From assembly GCA_032622095.1 (NCBI GenBank), contig CP136065.1, positions 246,511,474-246,575,473 of the forward strand: 64,000 nucleotides of DNA, written 5' to 3'. The notes under the pieces were generated by a model. The model saw only the letters and a program-made list of their open reading frames with translations. It was not told where the DNA came from and did not search any database. Made by a program: the position numbers and the translations under genes. This document shows, one piece after another, positions 30,801 to 35,019 of the stretch; positions within the stretch are counted from its first letter, which is position 1, and each line of letters opens with the position of its first letter. Origin of the DNA: Siphonodentalium dalli. Its lineage: Eukaryota > Mollusca > Scaphopoda > Gadilida > Siphonodentaliidae.

Positions 30801-32347
30801 AACTTCAATCTGATCCTAAGTCTCCCATAGCAGTTGAGGCCTAAGCCTAAAATTTTTGGCCTAATGAAAATTTCTTTGGCCATTTTGGAAAAAAATTGAC
30901 TGCTGACAGCATGAACCCTATAGCAGTTATACATGTAGCATCCAATATATGAGGTTCTCAGAGGGTGAATTTAGCGATGCTACCCCGCATAGTGGGCTAG
31001 CATCACCAAATTCACCCTCTGGGAACCTCATTCTGCTGAGGTGTAAGCAGAATGAGGTCCCCAGAGGGTGAATTTGGTGATGCTAGCCCGCTATGCGGGG
31101 TAGCATCACTAAATTCGCCCTCTGGGGACCTCATTCTGCAAATGACAGGCACACTATTTCAAGACTTGAACCAGTGTTTAGACTGCGACATGGGTAGCCA
31201 CAAGCTGTTTATGATTCTGATTGGCTATAGTGATCTGTGTGTTATGTTCTAACACCCAATTTCAACTAGATTCAACTACAAATGTTGAGGATATTTCTTT
31301 GATATCCTACTTGGAATTCGTGAAGTATGTAAACTATTTTCGCAGACAAAGTTGTATGTTTTAACCCTATACCCAACAAACCGGCCAAGAACGCCCATTT
31401 AAAGCTTCAACAGCCTAAAATATCTTCGGTCTGTCTCAATAGAACCATACAAATATGGATATCATTGGAACCGGCTCATTGACCACATTGTGATAGTTAC
31501 AGTTATGCCCTGTGCCAATGCATTCTCTTATATATGCGAGTCGACCATAGTCGACATCGCATATATAAGAGAATGCATTGGCCTAAAAAAACAACTTTTT
31601 TTTACCATTTTTTCTTACATTCTTTAACAATTTTATAATTTATAATGTGTTAAGCCAATGCATTCTCTTATATATGCGAGGCGACCTATGGTCGACTCGC
31701 ATATATAAGAGAATGCATTGGCACAGGGCCGTTCTGTTGGGTAAAGGGTTAATGGGTATGCCCATTCTTTGTTATATTTGGATTGATGACATAAATGACA
31801 TCTCCAATATGATGTTTTTTCCTGGCCTGTTAGGTGCAGTAATGCCCTAAATAATCGACTCCTTAACTACAGCAGAATTATGGGAAACTTTTCAGGATTT
31901 TTAGTCGGAAATATGTCTTGTTGCCATTCATCGGAAAGATCTCAGTGAGAGCTTTCCGATGAATGGCAACAAGCCATATTTCCGACTAAATCCTGAAAAG
32001 TTACCCATAATTCTGCTGTGGTTAATTAGTTGATTAATTAGGGCATTAATGTATGTGCATATTACATAATGTGTAACCTATCAACCAGGGACTAGTAAAA
32101 CTTTGGGGGGGTGCTAGGTGGTGCATTGAACTTGTTGGTTATGTGTCCGTAACAAATTTGATTGGTTGAATTCCAGAAAACGAAACAGTTATATCACCCA
32201 ATCAGTAACCAGTGTCTAGACTGCGATGTGGGAAGTCACGAACTGTTTATGACGCCGTGTAAACCTGAGCTCGACACACAGAAATGGATCATACCATGGA
32301 TCAATGCAACGGCGGTGCAGGTAGACTTTGACCATGGTGACATCTAA
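791..32347 (+). CDS. GALNT10: Polypeptide N-acetylgalactosaminyltransferase, GALNT10-like (11 exons, 5' end outside window)
   Basis: Joined exons: 791-884, 12074-12218, 14978-15144, 17319-17507, 19520-19697, 21118-21235, 22377-22487, 25411-25632, 27949-28059, 29291-29434, 32177-32347. They total 1650 nt, in phase throughout, giving 549 residues plus a stop. By family knowledge this Golgi type II membrane enzyme transfers GalNAc from UDP-GalNAc to Ser/Thr. In the sequence, the GT-A catalytic half holds FHNEHW (residues 99-104), the metal-binding DAH of DAHCE (184-188), the Gal/GalNAc-T motif WGGEQ (287-291) and CSRVGHIYR with the third metal-ligand His (315). The VAEVWMDEY stretch (339-347) and CKSFKWF (378-384) are typical of the GALNT10 subgroup. 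A C-terminal ricin-type lectin domain follows (about 410-549), with NQCLDC and a QKW motif. About 50-60 N-terminal residues (tail, anchor, stem) are missing upstream. Family assignment is very secure; orthology to GALNT10 rather than a close paralogue is from recalled similarity. Confidence 0.95.
1112..2115. mobile_element. Family C hairpin element with perfect 8-bp target duplication
   Basis: Terminal CAAGCCTTGAAATAG and its inverse. Flanked by ATTATAAT at 1104-1111 and 2116-2123. The 8-bp duplication and CA-starting termini suggest a hAT-type non-autonomous element. Its left half is interrupted at 1153 by another insertion. Confidence 0.85.
1153..2026. mobile_element. Non-autonomous hAT-like element, 874 bp
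   Basis: Inverted ends CAGGGACCAGCC/GGCTGGTCCCTG, with direct copies of CCCCAGAG at 1145-1152 and 2027-2034. Subterminal repeats contain GGCGAAGTSG and CTTCGCCCT. No transposase reading frame is seen. Confidence 0.85.
2305..2480. mobile_element. Family F palindromic MITE
   Basis: A near-complete hairpin with ends TACAGAAATGCCCTAA and TTAGGGCATTACTGTA. The centre is GCTCTCACTGAGAGC, flanked by inverted GGAAATATGGC arms. Other copies lie at 31836-32052 and 44211-44406. Confidence 0.85.
2573..2986. mobile_element. Family C element, full length
   Basis: Begins CAAGCCTTGAAAG and ends TTTCAAGGCTTG. Each end carries a hairpin made of AGAGGGTGAATTT and AAATTCACCCTCT. Flanking octamers TGTAACAA and TATAATAA match only in part. 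Confidence 0.75.
2987..3654. other. Intron sequence without recognised gene
   Basis: Contains a ten-base G run near 3256-3265 and a short stretch with repeated TTCGTGG. No coding or element signature recognised. Confidence 0.5.
3655..5437. repeat. Diverged tandem array, unit about 165 bp, about 10 copies
   Basis: Units share TAGCACGGGCTACAGGTCGT, GAAATTTGTCATG, TTTTGGGGTCATTCGG and AACATGGCCGCCAG. Recurrence spacing is roughly 150-170 bases. A GTGTGTACGT microsatellite (3703-3737) precedes it. Minus-strand open frames here are repeat artefacts. Confidence 0.9.
5438..6145. other. Intron sequence without recognised gene
   Basis: No repeat periodicity or coding similarity seen. The GGTTAACCG-containing stretch at 6060-6115 resembles one near 39230-39300, so an old dispersed element may lie here. 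Confidence 0.4.
6146..6540. mobile_element. Family L element, end-truncated, with paired hairpin modules
   Basis: Two inverted copies of the TTCTCTTATATATGCGAG palindrome (about 6152-6221 and 6440-6512) flank a core containing CCCTGCAGGG and GTGTCGTCTGCTCATG. Compared with the full copy at 7882-8351 the outer ends are missing or diverged. Confidence 0.8.
6541..7100. mobile_element. Foldback, arms about 230-250 bp
   Basis: Left-arm sequences such as GATCATGCCATGAAT, GTAGAGATCATATTC, AGTTTTGACAGGGAA and TAGGTGAATGTCCCAA return inverted, with drift, between about 6860 and 7090. The loop is about 70 bases. No protein is encoded. Confidence 0.75.
7101..7881. other. Intron sequence without recognised gene
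   Basis: A fragment at 7745-7830 (CCATACTATAAAATGG, GATTCTCCCGTCAG) resembles one end of family Q elements seen at 21736 and 25975. The rest is AT-rich and unassigned. Confidence 0.4.
7882..8351. mobile_element. Family L element, full length, TA-flanked
   Basis: Ends TGTGACCCGCCATATCAAATC and its inverse GGCGGGTCACA, with TA on both sides, as expected of Tc1/mariner-type MITEs. Two inverted copies of the palindromic module lie just inside the ends. No coding capacity. Confidence 0.88.
8354..8990. other. Intron sequence without recognised gene
   Basis: No coding exon, tandem repeat or paired inverted ends recognised. Confidence 0.4.
8995..9946. mobile_element. TTAA-flanked element (family R type) with nested family G copy
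   Basis: Left end TTAA-CCCTTTCAGTGCC. Right end GGCACTGAAAGGG, followed shortly by TTAA. Contains a palindromic TTCTCTTATATATGCGAG module at about 9830-9900 and an inserted family G element. TTAA targets and CCCTTT ends fit piggyBac-like MITEs. Confidence 0.8.
9120..9600. mobile_element. Family G MITE, 481 bp, TTAA target site
   Basis: TTAA at 9116-9119 and 9601-9604. Ends AGGTACTCAATCCGAT and ATCGGATTGAGTACCT. Inner inverted pairs include ATTCGAGTCGAGGAA and TCGACTCGAAT. Sister copies at 49074-49502 and 50563-51042 and a diverged one near 26341. Confidence 0.88.
9985..10350. mobile_element. Family K element, TTAA target site
   Basis: TTAA-AGTGATGTGAAACACTCCGG at the left and CATAATATGTCT-TTAA at the right. 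Internally asymmetrical. Sister copies at 15762-16128, 57004-57380 and, inverted, 57874-58136. Confidence 0.8.
10355..10901. other. Intron sequence without recognised gene
   Basis: No exon, hairpin or tandem repeat recognised. Confidence 0.4.
10906..11131. mobile_element. Family S MITE, TTAA target site
   Basis: TTAA-CCCTTCCATGACTGGAGC at the left and CTGTCATGAAAGGG-TTAA at the right. Carries diverged versions of the TTCTCTTATATATGCGAG module. Sister copies at 26883-27138 and 27375-27634; fragments near 13975, 57685 and 58978. Confidence 0.85.
11520..11969. mobile_element. Family C element
   Basis: CAAGCCTTGAAATAG to CACTATTTCAAGACTTG. Both end hairpins and the internal CCCTAATTTGC-like core are present. 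It lies 104 bases before exon 2. Confidence 0.8.
12074..12218 (+). CDS. GALNT10: GALNT exon 2
   Basis: Encodes PGERG followed by [17 protein letters not shown], a segment conserved at the start of the catalytic region in this family. Acceptor CTATAG, donor TT/GTAAGT. The exon ends after two bases of a Leu codon that exon 3 completes. Its last ~75 nt plus the donor are repeated downstream as an ~84-bp tandem array. Confidence 0.95.
12231..13665 (+). repeat. Tandem array of exon 2 tail plus 5' splice site, ~84-bp unit, 7-8 copies
   Basis: Each unit repeats AAAGTGAACCCTTCAATGCA, GATATGATCTCGCTC, CACTCAAAGATATCAGGAAC and CCTCTGTAAGTCTATAT, matching the last ~75 bases of exon 2 and its donor. The second copy (12315-12393) keeps exon-like CTCCCTGAATCGCTC and is intermediate between exon and later copies. 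GTAAGT donors survive at 12303, 13243, 13412, 13496 and 13580; one copy is mutated (13327) and one is interrupted by an insertion. Confidence 0.93.
12394..13159. mobile_element. TA-flanked element, 766 bp, 18-bp inverted ends
   Basis: Perfect 18-bp ends CTCTAGTGATCCGAATAA, with TA at 12392-12393 and 13160-13161. It is inserted exactly at the GTA of a duplicated donor. Subterminal AATAATAGTAGGGG-type repeats run in the same direction at both ends. Overlapping open frames on both strands (12520-12879 and 12932-12501) match nothing I recognise. Confidence 0.85.
13666..14437. other. Intron sequence without recognised gene
   Basis: Holds a family S fragment at about 13975-14045 (GGTGCAGCATTAAAGACC, then GACTCGCATATATAAGAGAA). 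Otherwise unassigned. Confidence 0.45.
14438..14881. mobile_element. Family P piggyBac-like MITE, 444 bp
   Basis: TTAA at 14434-14437 and 14882-14885. Ends CCCTTTACCCAACAAAACGG and its inverse. Two inverted palindromic modules (about 14583-14655 and 14791-14862) flank an AT-rich core. Confidence 0.9.
14978..15144 (+). CDS. GALNT10: GALNT exon 3 (start of GT-A fold)
   Basis: Encodes [24 protein letters not shown] and ADDFS, the nucleotide-sugar-binding beginning of the glycosyltransferase family 2-like domain. Most relatives have VDDFS, so the Ala is a mild variant. The acceptor has a long T tract. The donor is AAAG/GTATGC, and a TTAA-flanked element starts only 11 bases into the intron. Confidence 0.95.
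15156..15548. mobile_element. Family P MITE inserted 11 bases into intron 3
   Basis: TTAA at 15152-15155 and 15549-15552. Ends CCATTTACCCAACAG and TGTTGGGTAAAGGG. It is in the opposite orientation to the copy at 14438. It sits just after the exon 3 donor without touching the GTATGC hexamer. Confidence 0.9.
15625..15675 (+). pseudogene. 51-bp duplicate of exon 3 tail and donor
   Basis: Identical over 51 bases to 15105-15155: the last 40 bases of exon 3, GTATGC and the TTAA. The copy has an empty TTAA, while the original carries the family P insertion. The duplication therefore either predates the insertion or copied an empty allele. Confidence 0.93.
15762..16128. mobile_element. Family K element, TTAA target site
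   Basis: TTAA at 15758-15761 and 16129-16132. AGTGATATGAAACACTCCGG at the left and ATAATATGTCT at the right. Confidence 0.82.
16133..17318. other. Intron sequence without recognised gene
   Basis: A short GC-richer patch at 16140-16275 contains GGCAAGGGGGCAAATGCCCC. No exon or paired ends recognised up to the exon 4 acceptor. Confidence 0.4.
17319..17507 (+). CDS. GALNT10: GALNT exon 4 (DxH motif exon)
   Basis: Encodes [13 protein letters not shown], then [17 protein letters not shown]. The D-A-H triplet supplies two of the three Mn2+ ligands. Acceptor TTTTTCAG, donor TTAG/GTGAGA. The donor is the first member of a run of 15 GTGAGA sites spaced exactly 53 bp apart. Confidence 0.96.
17487..18296 (+). 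repeat. 53-bp tandem array of exon 4 3' end plus donor, 15 donor copies
   Basis: GTGAGA recurs every 53 bases from the true donor at 17508 through 17561, 17614 and so on to 18250. The unit reads CAGCTCCCATCACTCTCAG, GTGAGACTCAATTCTATTTC, then ATGTTTCATAAATC. Its first part is the exon 4 tail GCTCCCACCACTCTTAG with two changes. Copies are nearly identical, so the array is young or homogenised. The altered junction CTCTCAG/GTGAG has both acceptor and donor character. Confidence 0.97.
18394..18440 (+). pseudogene. Duplicate of exon 4 acceptor and first codons, with nonsense change
   Basis: 46 of 47 bases match 17290-17336: polypyrimidine tract, TTTTTCAG and the first 18 bases of exon 4. The single difference turns TTG into TAG in the exon frame. 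The rest of the exon is absent, so this is a partial copy. Confidence 0.92.
18441..19152. other. Intron sequence without recognised gene
   Basis: No repeats or exons recognised. Confidence 0.4.
19153..19445. mobile_element. AT-rich hAT-like MITE (probable)
   Basis: Begins AGCAGGGGTGGGGTCATT and ends GACACATCCCTGGCT, imperfect inverted ends. Flanks GGCAAA are shared on both sides. The interior repeats TAATTACTTT and GTAATTGA. Confidence 0.55.
19520..19697 (+). CDS. GALNT10: GALNT exon 5
   Basis: Encodes [17 protein letters not shown] and [13 protein letters not shown], the acceptor-side part of the catalytic domain. Acceptor TTTTCAG, donor CAA/GTAAGA; phase 1 in and phase 2 out. An 8-bp-duplication hairpin element begins 25 bases into the next intron. 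Confidence 0.95.
19723..19974. mobile_element. Family C element with perfect 8-bp duplication
   Basis: TAAATATA at 19715-19722 and 19975-19982. Ends CAAGCCTTGAAATAG and CTATTTCAAGGCTTG. Short form: two facing AGAGGGTGAATTT hairpins with no central core. Confidence 0.9.
19999..20454. mobile_element. Family C element (CAAGTCTGAG-ended subtype)
   Basis: Ends CAAGTCTGAGTTTAGTG and CACTAAACTCAGACTTG. Flanking octamers AGATGCAG and AGCTGTAG agree at six of eight positions. Contains the long central core. Confidence 0.82.
20455..21113. repeat. Intron segment with duplicated exon 6 acceptor region
   Basis: Two related blocks occur: ATAATCAACCAACATG... near 20810 and ATAATCAACCCACATG... near 21020, each with AACAGAAATCATGATCATTT. 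The 28 bases at 21086-21113, directly before the exon 6 acceptor, are identical to 20981-21008, where the AG is missing. Confidence 0.8.
21118..21235 (+). CDS. GALNT10: GALNT exon 6 (WGGEQ motif exon)
   Basis: Encodes [17 protein letters not shown] and [20 protein letters not shown], the Gal/GalNAc-transferase motif shared by beta-4-galactosyltransferases and GALNTs. Acceptor TTTATAG, donor AAG/GTGAGT, ending in phase 0. The 28 bases before the acceptor AG are also present 105 bp further upstream. Confidence 0.96.
21434..21687. mobile_element. Family C element with perfect 8-bp duplication
   Basis: GATAAATG at 21426-21433 and 21688-21695. Short two-hairpin form ending CTATTTCAAGGCTTG. Confidence 0.9.
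21736..21978. mobile_element. Family Q element
   Basis: Contains an inverted pair GAAATGTTCAGATAATAAG and TTATTATCTGAACATTTC. A common right part follows with CTTTTATAACTGATGGGAGA. Related copies at about 25975-26268 and 49517-49795. Confidence 0.7.
21987..22332. mobile_element. Family C element
   Basis: Begins CAAGCCTTAGTTTAGTG and ends CACTATACTTAGGCTTG. Flanks AATGAACC and AATGTACC match at seven of eight positions. It ends 44 bases before exon 7. Confidence 0.85.
22377..22487 (+). CDS. GALNT10: GALNT exon 7
   Basis: A 37-codon, phase-0 exon encoding LWQCGG and [13 protein letters not shown]. The His in VGHIYR matches the third metal ligand of characterised GALNTs. Acceptor TATTTCAG, donor AAG/GTAACT. 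Confidence 0.95.
22515..22620. repeat. Two-copy duplication just inside intron 7
   Basis: TACTGTTTAGTAAAGCTTGTC and CACTGTTTAGGAAAGCTTGT mark two similar blocks of about 50 bases. No exon sequence is included, unlike the other donor-side arrays. Confidence 0.7.
22760..23575. repeat. TATCACATTA microsatellite split by a foldback insertion
   Basis: The microsatellite runs from about 22760 to 23018 and resumes at about 23527-23575. Between them, 23019-23183 is an inverted repeat with ~70-base arms (AAGGATTAACTGTCATGTGG and its inverse; loop at CCCGAAGGG). Unique sequence up to about 23526 contains ACCAATCAGAATGC. Long open frames over the microsatellite are artefacts. Confidence 0.85.
23588..24730. 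mobile_element. Transposable element with ~29-bp inverted ends and one open frame
   Basis: The left end ACCAATTTAATAACTTGAAT (continuing to 23615) matches the inverse of 24702-24730 with one mismatch. Length 1143 bp. The only long frame is on the - strand at 24445-23987. No target duplication is obvious. Superfamily not recognised. Confidence 0.75.
23987..24445 (-). CDS. Hypothetical protein, 152 aa, inside a transposable element
   Basis: Starts [17 protein letters not shown] and ends [10 protein letters not shown]. The composition looks like a soluble globular protein, mixed charged and hydrophobic, with no membrane segment and no low-complexity stretch. I recognise no family and no transposase DDE/DDD pattern. 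The frame is uninterrupted, in contrast to the decayed surroundings, and it is enclosed by the 23588/24730 inverted ends. It may be an accessory protein of the element, a captured exon, or the remains of a longer element protein. The ATG lies about 285 bases from the element's right end. Confidence 0.5.
   Translation of the reverse strand: MSYFSVEVVKSGTVVKKRLLKLDLENTVSVLFSEVDENFKIDRIVSKTSPQDEGHELKNDTPLHVVSDFGGKYIVIFVTQLEIQQKGNAFSFLMSNRLTKCYPDKVDSTKMRNDYTLFNDLIDLFVEKQFSFSPESVLTAGKHVLRTFKLLK
25040..25330. mobile_element. Family L element, 3'-truncated
   Basis: Starts GACCCGCCATATCAAATCC, includes one palindromic module at about 25086-25157 and the CCCTGCAGGGAGCCCC core, and stops at AATTGTTAAAGAA without the second module. 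It lies 80 bases before exon 8. Confidence 0.82.
25411..25632 (+). CDS. GALNT10: GALNT exon 8 (end of catalytic domain and linker)
   Basis: A 74-codon, phase-0 exon encoding [26 protein letters not shown] and [10 protein letters not shown]. The order and wording match the GALNT10 subgroup and include the Pro-rich linker to the lectin domain. Donor GAA/GTGAGT. The Pro-rich 3' end and donor are copied four times in the following intron. Confidence 0.96.
25664..25950 (+). repeat. Tandem copies of exon 8 tail plus donor, four units
   Basis: Units carry AGAACCCCYACCTCTGGTGG, then GTGAAGTGAGTATGGTATAA, matching the exon 8 3' end and donor. GTGAG donors are kept at 25710, 25792 and 25836; the last copy reads GTGAAT. 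Spacing is uneven (77, 82, 44 and about 90 bases). The long minus-strand open frame here is an artefact of the repeat. Confidence 0.92.
25975..26268. mobile_element. Family Q element
   Basis: Inverted GAAATGTTCAGATAATAAG and TTATTATCTGAACATTTC, with GAAGGGTTAA at the right border. Confidence 0.7.
26341..26750. mobile_element. Diverged family G element
   Basis: TTAA-AGGTACCCAATCTGATTC at the left. The interior shares TTAGAGTTATCCATC and TGGGTTCCTCGACTC with the other G copies. The right end is degraded. Confidence 0.6.
26883..27138. mobile_element. Family S MITE, TTAA target site
   Basis: TTAA at 26879-26882 and 27139-27142. Ends CCCTTCGATGACTGGAGC and CCAGTCACGAAAGGG. Carries two diverged hairpin modules. 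Confidence 0.85.
27375..27634. mobile_element. Family S MITE, TTAA target site
   Basis: TTAA at 27371-27374 and 27635-27638. Ends CCGTTTCATGATGGGAGC and GCTCCAGTCATGAAAGGG. Confidence 0.85.
27691..27924. mobile_element. Family P MITE, left-truncated, abutting exon 9
   Basis: Its right end GTTGGGTAAAGGG-TTAA stops 20 bases before exon 9. Two complete palindromic modules remain (about 27729-27803 and 27831-27902). The left terminal part is lost. Confidence 0.85.
27949..28059 (+). CDS. GALNT10: GALNT exon 9 (lectin domain, first repeat)
   Basis: A 37-codon, phase-0 exon encoding [15 protein letters not shown], the first ricin-B-like repeat (NLCMD in place of the usual CLD). The acceptor TTTTTCAG lies only 20 bases after the TTAA target site of a piggyBac-like element, so the branch-point region is probably inside or at the edge of that element. 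Confidence 0.93.
28060..29290. other. Intron 9
   Basis: Contains one tiny TTAA-flanked element at 28679-28751 (CTCACTGAGTGCC to GGCACTCAACGTG; TTAA at 28675-28678 and 28752-28755). No other gene or array recognised. Confidence 0.55.
29291..29434 (+). CDS. GALNT10: GALNT exon 10 (lectin domain, middle repeat)
   Basis: A 48-codon, phase-0 exon encoding [17 protein letters not shown] and [13 protein letters not shown]. The usual QxW of this lectin repeat reads QRF here. Acceptor CTGTAG, donor CCA/GTGAGT. The 3' half of the exon and its donor are repeated about seven times downstream in a ~140-bp array. Confidence 0.94.
29435..30475 (+). repeat. Tandem array of exon 10 3' half plus donor, ~140-bp unit, about 7 copies
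   Basis: Units carry CCAGTCATCC, CATGAAAGGAAACCAAAGAT, TCAAGTATAATCC, GTGAGTATTTCATC, then a G-rich GGTCCGGGTGG stretch. Donors GTGAGT recur at 29577, 29715, 29861, 30129 and 30278; the 29996 copy is mutated and the last copy is degraded. Similarity to the real exon falls with distance. Confidence 0.93.
30514..31168. mobile_element. Family C element(s), rearranged
   Basis: Left end CAAGCCTTGATATAGTG at 30514, right end CTATTTCAAGACTTG at 31168. Two hairpin pairs are present (30550-30640 and 30953-31135), separated by unrelated sequence at about 30845-30950. Probably two fused or nested copies. Confidence 0.7.
31169..31219 (+). pseudogene. Partial diverged copy of GALNT exon 11
   Basis: Aligns with 32205-32255 and encodes [15 protein letters not shown] against [15 protein letters not shown] in the true exon. 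Of the changed codons, four are silent and two replace an amino acid. Its 5' part is replaced by the right end of a family C element, and similarity ends after the ATG codon. Confidence 0.85.
31365..31748. mobile_element. Family P MITE, TTAA target site
   Basis: TTAA at 31361-31364 and 31749-31752. Ends CCCTATACCCAACAAACCGG and GTTGGGTAAAGGG. Two palindromic modules at about 31510-31583 and 31653-31725. Confidence 0.9.
31836..32052. mobile_element. Family F palindromic MITE
   Basis: GCAGTAATGCCCTAA to TTAGGGCATTAATGT, with a long hairpin through TTCCGATGAATGGCAACAAG. It lies 124 bases before exon 11. Confidence 0.85.
32177..32347 (+). CDS. GALNT10: GALNT exon 11 (terminal coding exon)
   Basis: Encodes [17 protein letters not shown], then DTQKW and a short tail ending in FDHGDI and TAA at 32345-32347. 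It completes the third lectin repeat with an intact CLD and QKW. The acceptor TTCCAG has a poor pyrimidine tract. A partial, diverged copy of this exon lies 1 kb upstream. Confidence 0.94.
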   Translation, partial: KTKQLYHPISNQCLDCDVGSHELFMTPCKPELDTQKWIIPWINATAVQVDFDHGDI

Positions 32348-32765
32348 ACTCTCAAACATCGACCACGGTGACGTCTAAACTCTCAAACAATCAGCATTGC
32401 TAAAGAGCAACATCATTACTAATATTTGCAACTGAAGCTGATAGGGGTCAATGTCATAATGATCTAAACATAGATAAATGCCGCATATATTTATGTATAC
32501 ATAAACCCGGCGTGCATTTTTGTATACATATTAAAATAAACCCCACATGTATTTCTGTATGCATAAACCATGCAAGCATTTCTGTACACATAAACCATGC
32601 GTGCATTTCTGTATGCATAAACCATGCACGCATTTCTGTATACATAAACCATGCGTGCATTTCTGTATACATATACCATGCATGTATTTTTGTATACATA
32701 AATCATGCATGTATTTCTGTATACATAAACCCTGTGTGTATTTTTGTATACATAAATAAAACCAA
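32348..32765 (+). other. GALNT 3' untranslated region with 27-bp minisatellite
   Basis: After the stop codon about 140 bases are unique. From about 32485 to 32765 a 27-bp unit built on CATAAACCATGCRTGCATTT repeats about ten times. Two AATAAA signals, at 32535-32540 and 32755-32760, lie at the start and end of the array and are the best poly(A) candidates. Open frames across the array are repeat artefacts. Confidence 0.6.
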
Positions 32766-33225
32766 TTCTATCCCAACAATGAAAATGGATGTTGGTCGTT
32801 GGTCACACAATTAAAGAGAATTGTCATTTAGATTAGCGAATGGGGCTATTTGTGTATTTCTGTATAAAACAATATAGCAATGGCCCATGTCAGATAACAT
32901 TACCGGTATGTGAGACTGGATAAAACAAAAGTACAACGACTCCACCAACAGCACTAAACACTTACTTAATGTTAGATTATGGCCAGTGGATATAAATGTG
33001 ATATGTCATGGAATTGCCCAATCATTTCGTCTATATTTGAAGCCATTATATCATATCATTTGGAATTGAGAACTGTCTCAATTATTAACATTTGATCATT
33101 CGGAAAAGTCAGATAGTGTCTTGAGTTTATGGGCATTAAACAGTGAATGACAGTGAAATTTAAATTCCAACTGTTCCAACTTGCCATTTACAAATTTGGA
33201 ACAGTTGCATAGATCATGATTATCT
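32766..33225. other. Intergenic, nothing recognised
   Basis: Begins right after the second poly(A) signal candidate. No coding or repeat structure apparent. Confidence 0.4.
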
Positions 33226-34345
33226 ATGAAAACAAGCAATCAGTACTGCAGTGAATTTACTATGCAGACGAATTATTACTACTTTAGTGAATTTACTATT
33301 ATAGAGATGAATTATTACTACTTTAGTGAATTTTCTATGGAGACGAGTTATTACTGTTGTGAATTCACTATCTTACTATGGAGCAAAGTTATTAGTACTG
33401 TAGTGAATTCACTACGTTACTATGGAGACGAGTTATCACTAGTGTAGTGAATTCACTATGTTACGATGCAGACCAGTTATTACTACTGTAGTGAATTCAC
33501 TATGTTACTATGGAGACAAGTTATTACTACTGTAGTGAATTCACTACGTTACTATGGAGACGAGTTATCACTAGTGTAGTGAATTCACTATGTTATGATG
33601 CAGACCAGTTATTACTACTGTAGTGAATTCACTATGTTACTATGGAGACAAGTTATTACTACTGTAGTGAATTCACTACGTTACTATGGAGATGAGTTAT
33701 CACTACTGTAGCGAATTTACTAGGTTACCATGGAGATGAGTCATCACTATTGTAGTGAATTGACTATGTTTCTATGGAGACGAGTTATCACTGCTGTAGT
33801 GAATTGACTATGTTACTATGGAGACAAGTTAGCACTAATGTAGTGAATTCACTATGTTACTATGGAGACAAGTTATCACTACTGTAGTGAATTGACTATG
33901 TTACTATGGAGACGAGTTATCACTACTGTAGTGAATTGACTATCTTACTATGGATACGAGTTATCGCTACTGTAGTGAATTGACTATGTTACTGTGGATA
34001 CGAGTTATCGCTACTGTAGTGAATTGACTATGTTACTATGGAGACGAGTTATCACTACTGTAGTGAATTGACTATGTTACTATGAAGACGAGTTATCACT
34101 ACTGTAGTGAATTGACTATGTTACTATGAAGACGAGTTATCACTACTGTAGTGAATTGACTATGTTACTATGGAGATGAGTTATCACTACTGTAGTGAAT
34201 TGACTATGTTACTATGAAGACGAGTTATCACTACTGTAGTGAATTGACTATGTTACTATGGAGACGAGTTATCACTACTGTAGTGAATTGACTATGTTAC
34301 TATGGAGACGAGTTATCACTACTGTAGTGAATTACTATGCTACAT
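33226..34345. repeat. 44-bp minisatellite, about 25 copies
   Basis: Unit built on CTATGTTACTATGGAGACGA, then GTTATCACTACTGTAGTGAATTGA. The left part has GAATTC (a perfect TAGTGAATTCACTA palindrome), while the right part is homogenised to GAATTG. The left-most copies are the most diverged. Confidence 0.96.
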
Positions 34346-34429
34346 TTCAAAGTCATAATATTTTGTGTTCTTAAGACTATTGGTGAGTCTGTGTTTGTGA
34401 TATTTTTTGAACGAGTCGGGTTTATTGTG

Positions 34430-34560
34430 ATGCACATGCAAGATTTTGTGAATGACGTCAGGTTTAATGTGACAAATGTGAGAATTTGTAAATGATGTCG
34501 GGTTTATTGTGACACTTGCGATATTTTGTGAATGATGTCGGGTTTATTGTGAGATTGTAA
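34430..34560. repeat. Short three-copy repeat
   Basis: GAATGATGTCGGGTTTATTG and close variants recur about every 50 bases. Confidence 0.75.
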
Positions 34561-34726
34561 CTGATGTGATATGGTACGGTTTCAATGATTGATTGCTATA
34601 TTTATGAAATTTACTGCAATGTGTGTAAGATAGTGCTGGGATACCTCAATGCTATATATTGTTAAATATCAAATTTACACAAATTTATTTTAATAATATT
34701 GGAAAACTTAGTGAGACACGTTTTAA

Positions 34727-35015
34727 AGGGGTAGGTACACTAAATCTGGCCATTTATTGAACCATCTTTTTTATACTCAACAGAATATATGCGACAAATG
34801 AATGAATTTGAGCCATGGATTAGTGCAAAATAAACTCATGTGCTCTATGAATGATGCAAACAACATGGTAATTATAATGAAAATGATTTAATGACTCGAG
34901 CCATAAACTCATTTTAATTATAATTACCATGTTGTTATACATGTTATACATATATTCTGTTGAGTATAAAAGGAGATGGTCCTATAAAGGTCCGGATTTA
35001 TTGTACAGTCCCTCT
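34727..35015. mobile_element. Family E hairpin MITE, TTAA target site
   Basis: TTAA at 34723-34726 and 35016-35019. GTACACTAAATCTGGCC against GGTCCGGATTTATTGTAC. Arms meet around CATGGTAATTATAATG. This is the uninterrupted form of the element at 929-2244. Confidence 0.85.
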
Positions 35016-35019
35016 TTAA

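Noticed and set aside
31052-31252. Open frame joining family C sequence to the exon 11 copy
   Set aside because: The [16 protein letters not shown] part is seen in many family C copies and is an accident of the hairpin; no acceptor or start supports translation.
32454-32814. MHAWFMYTE-type and CISVYINHA-type repeat proteins
   Set aside because: Both strands are open across a 27-bp minisatellite in the GALNT 3' region.
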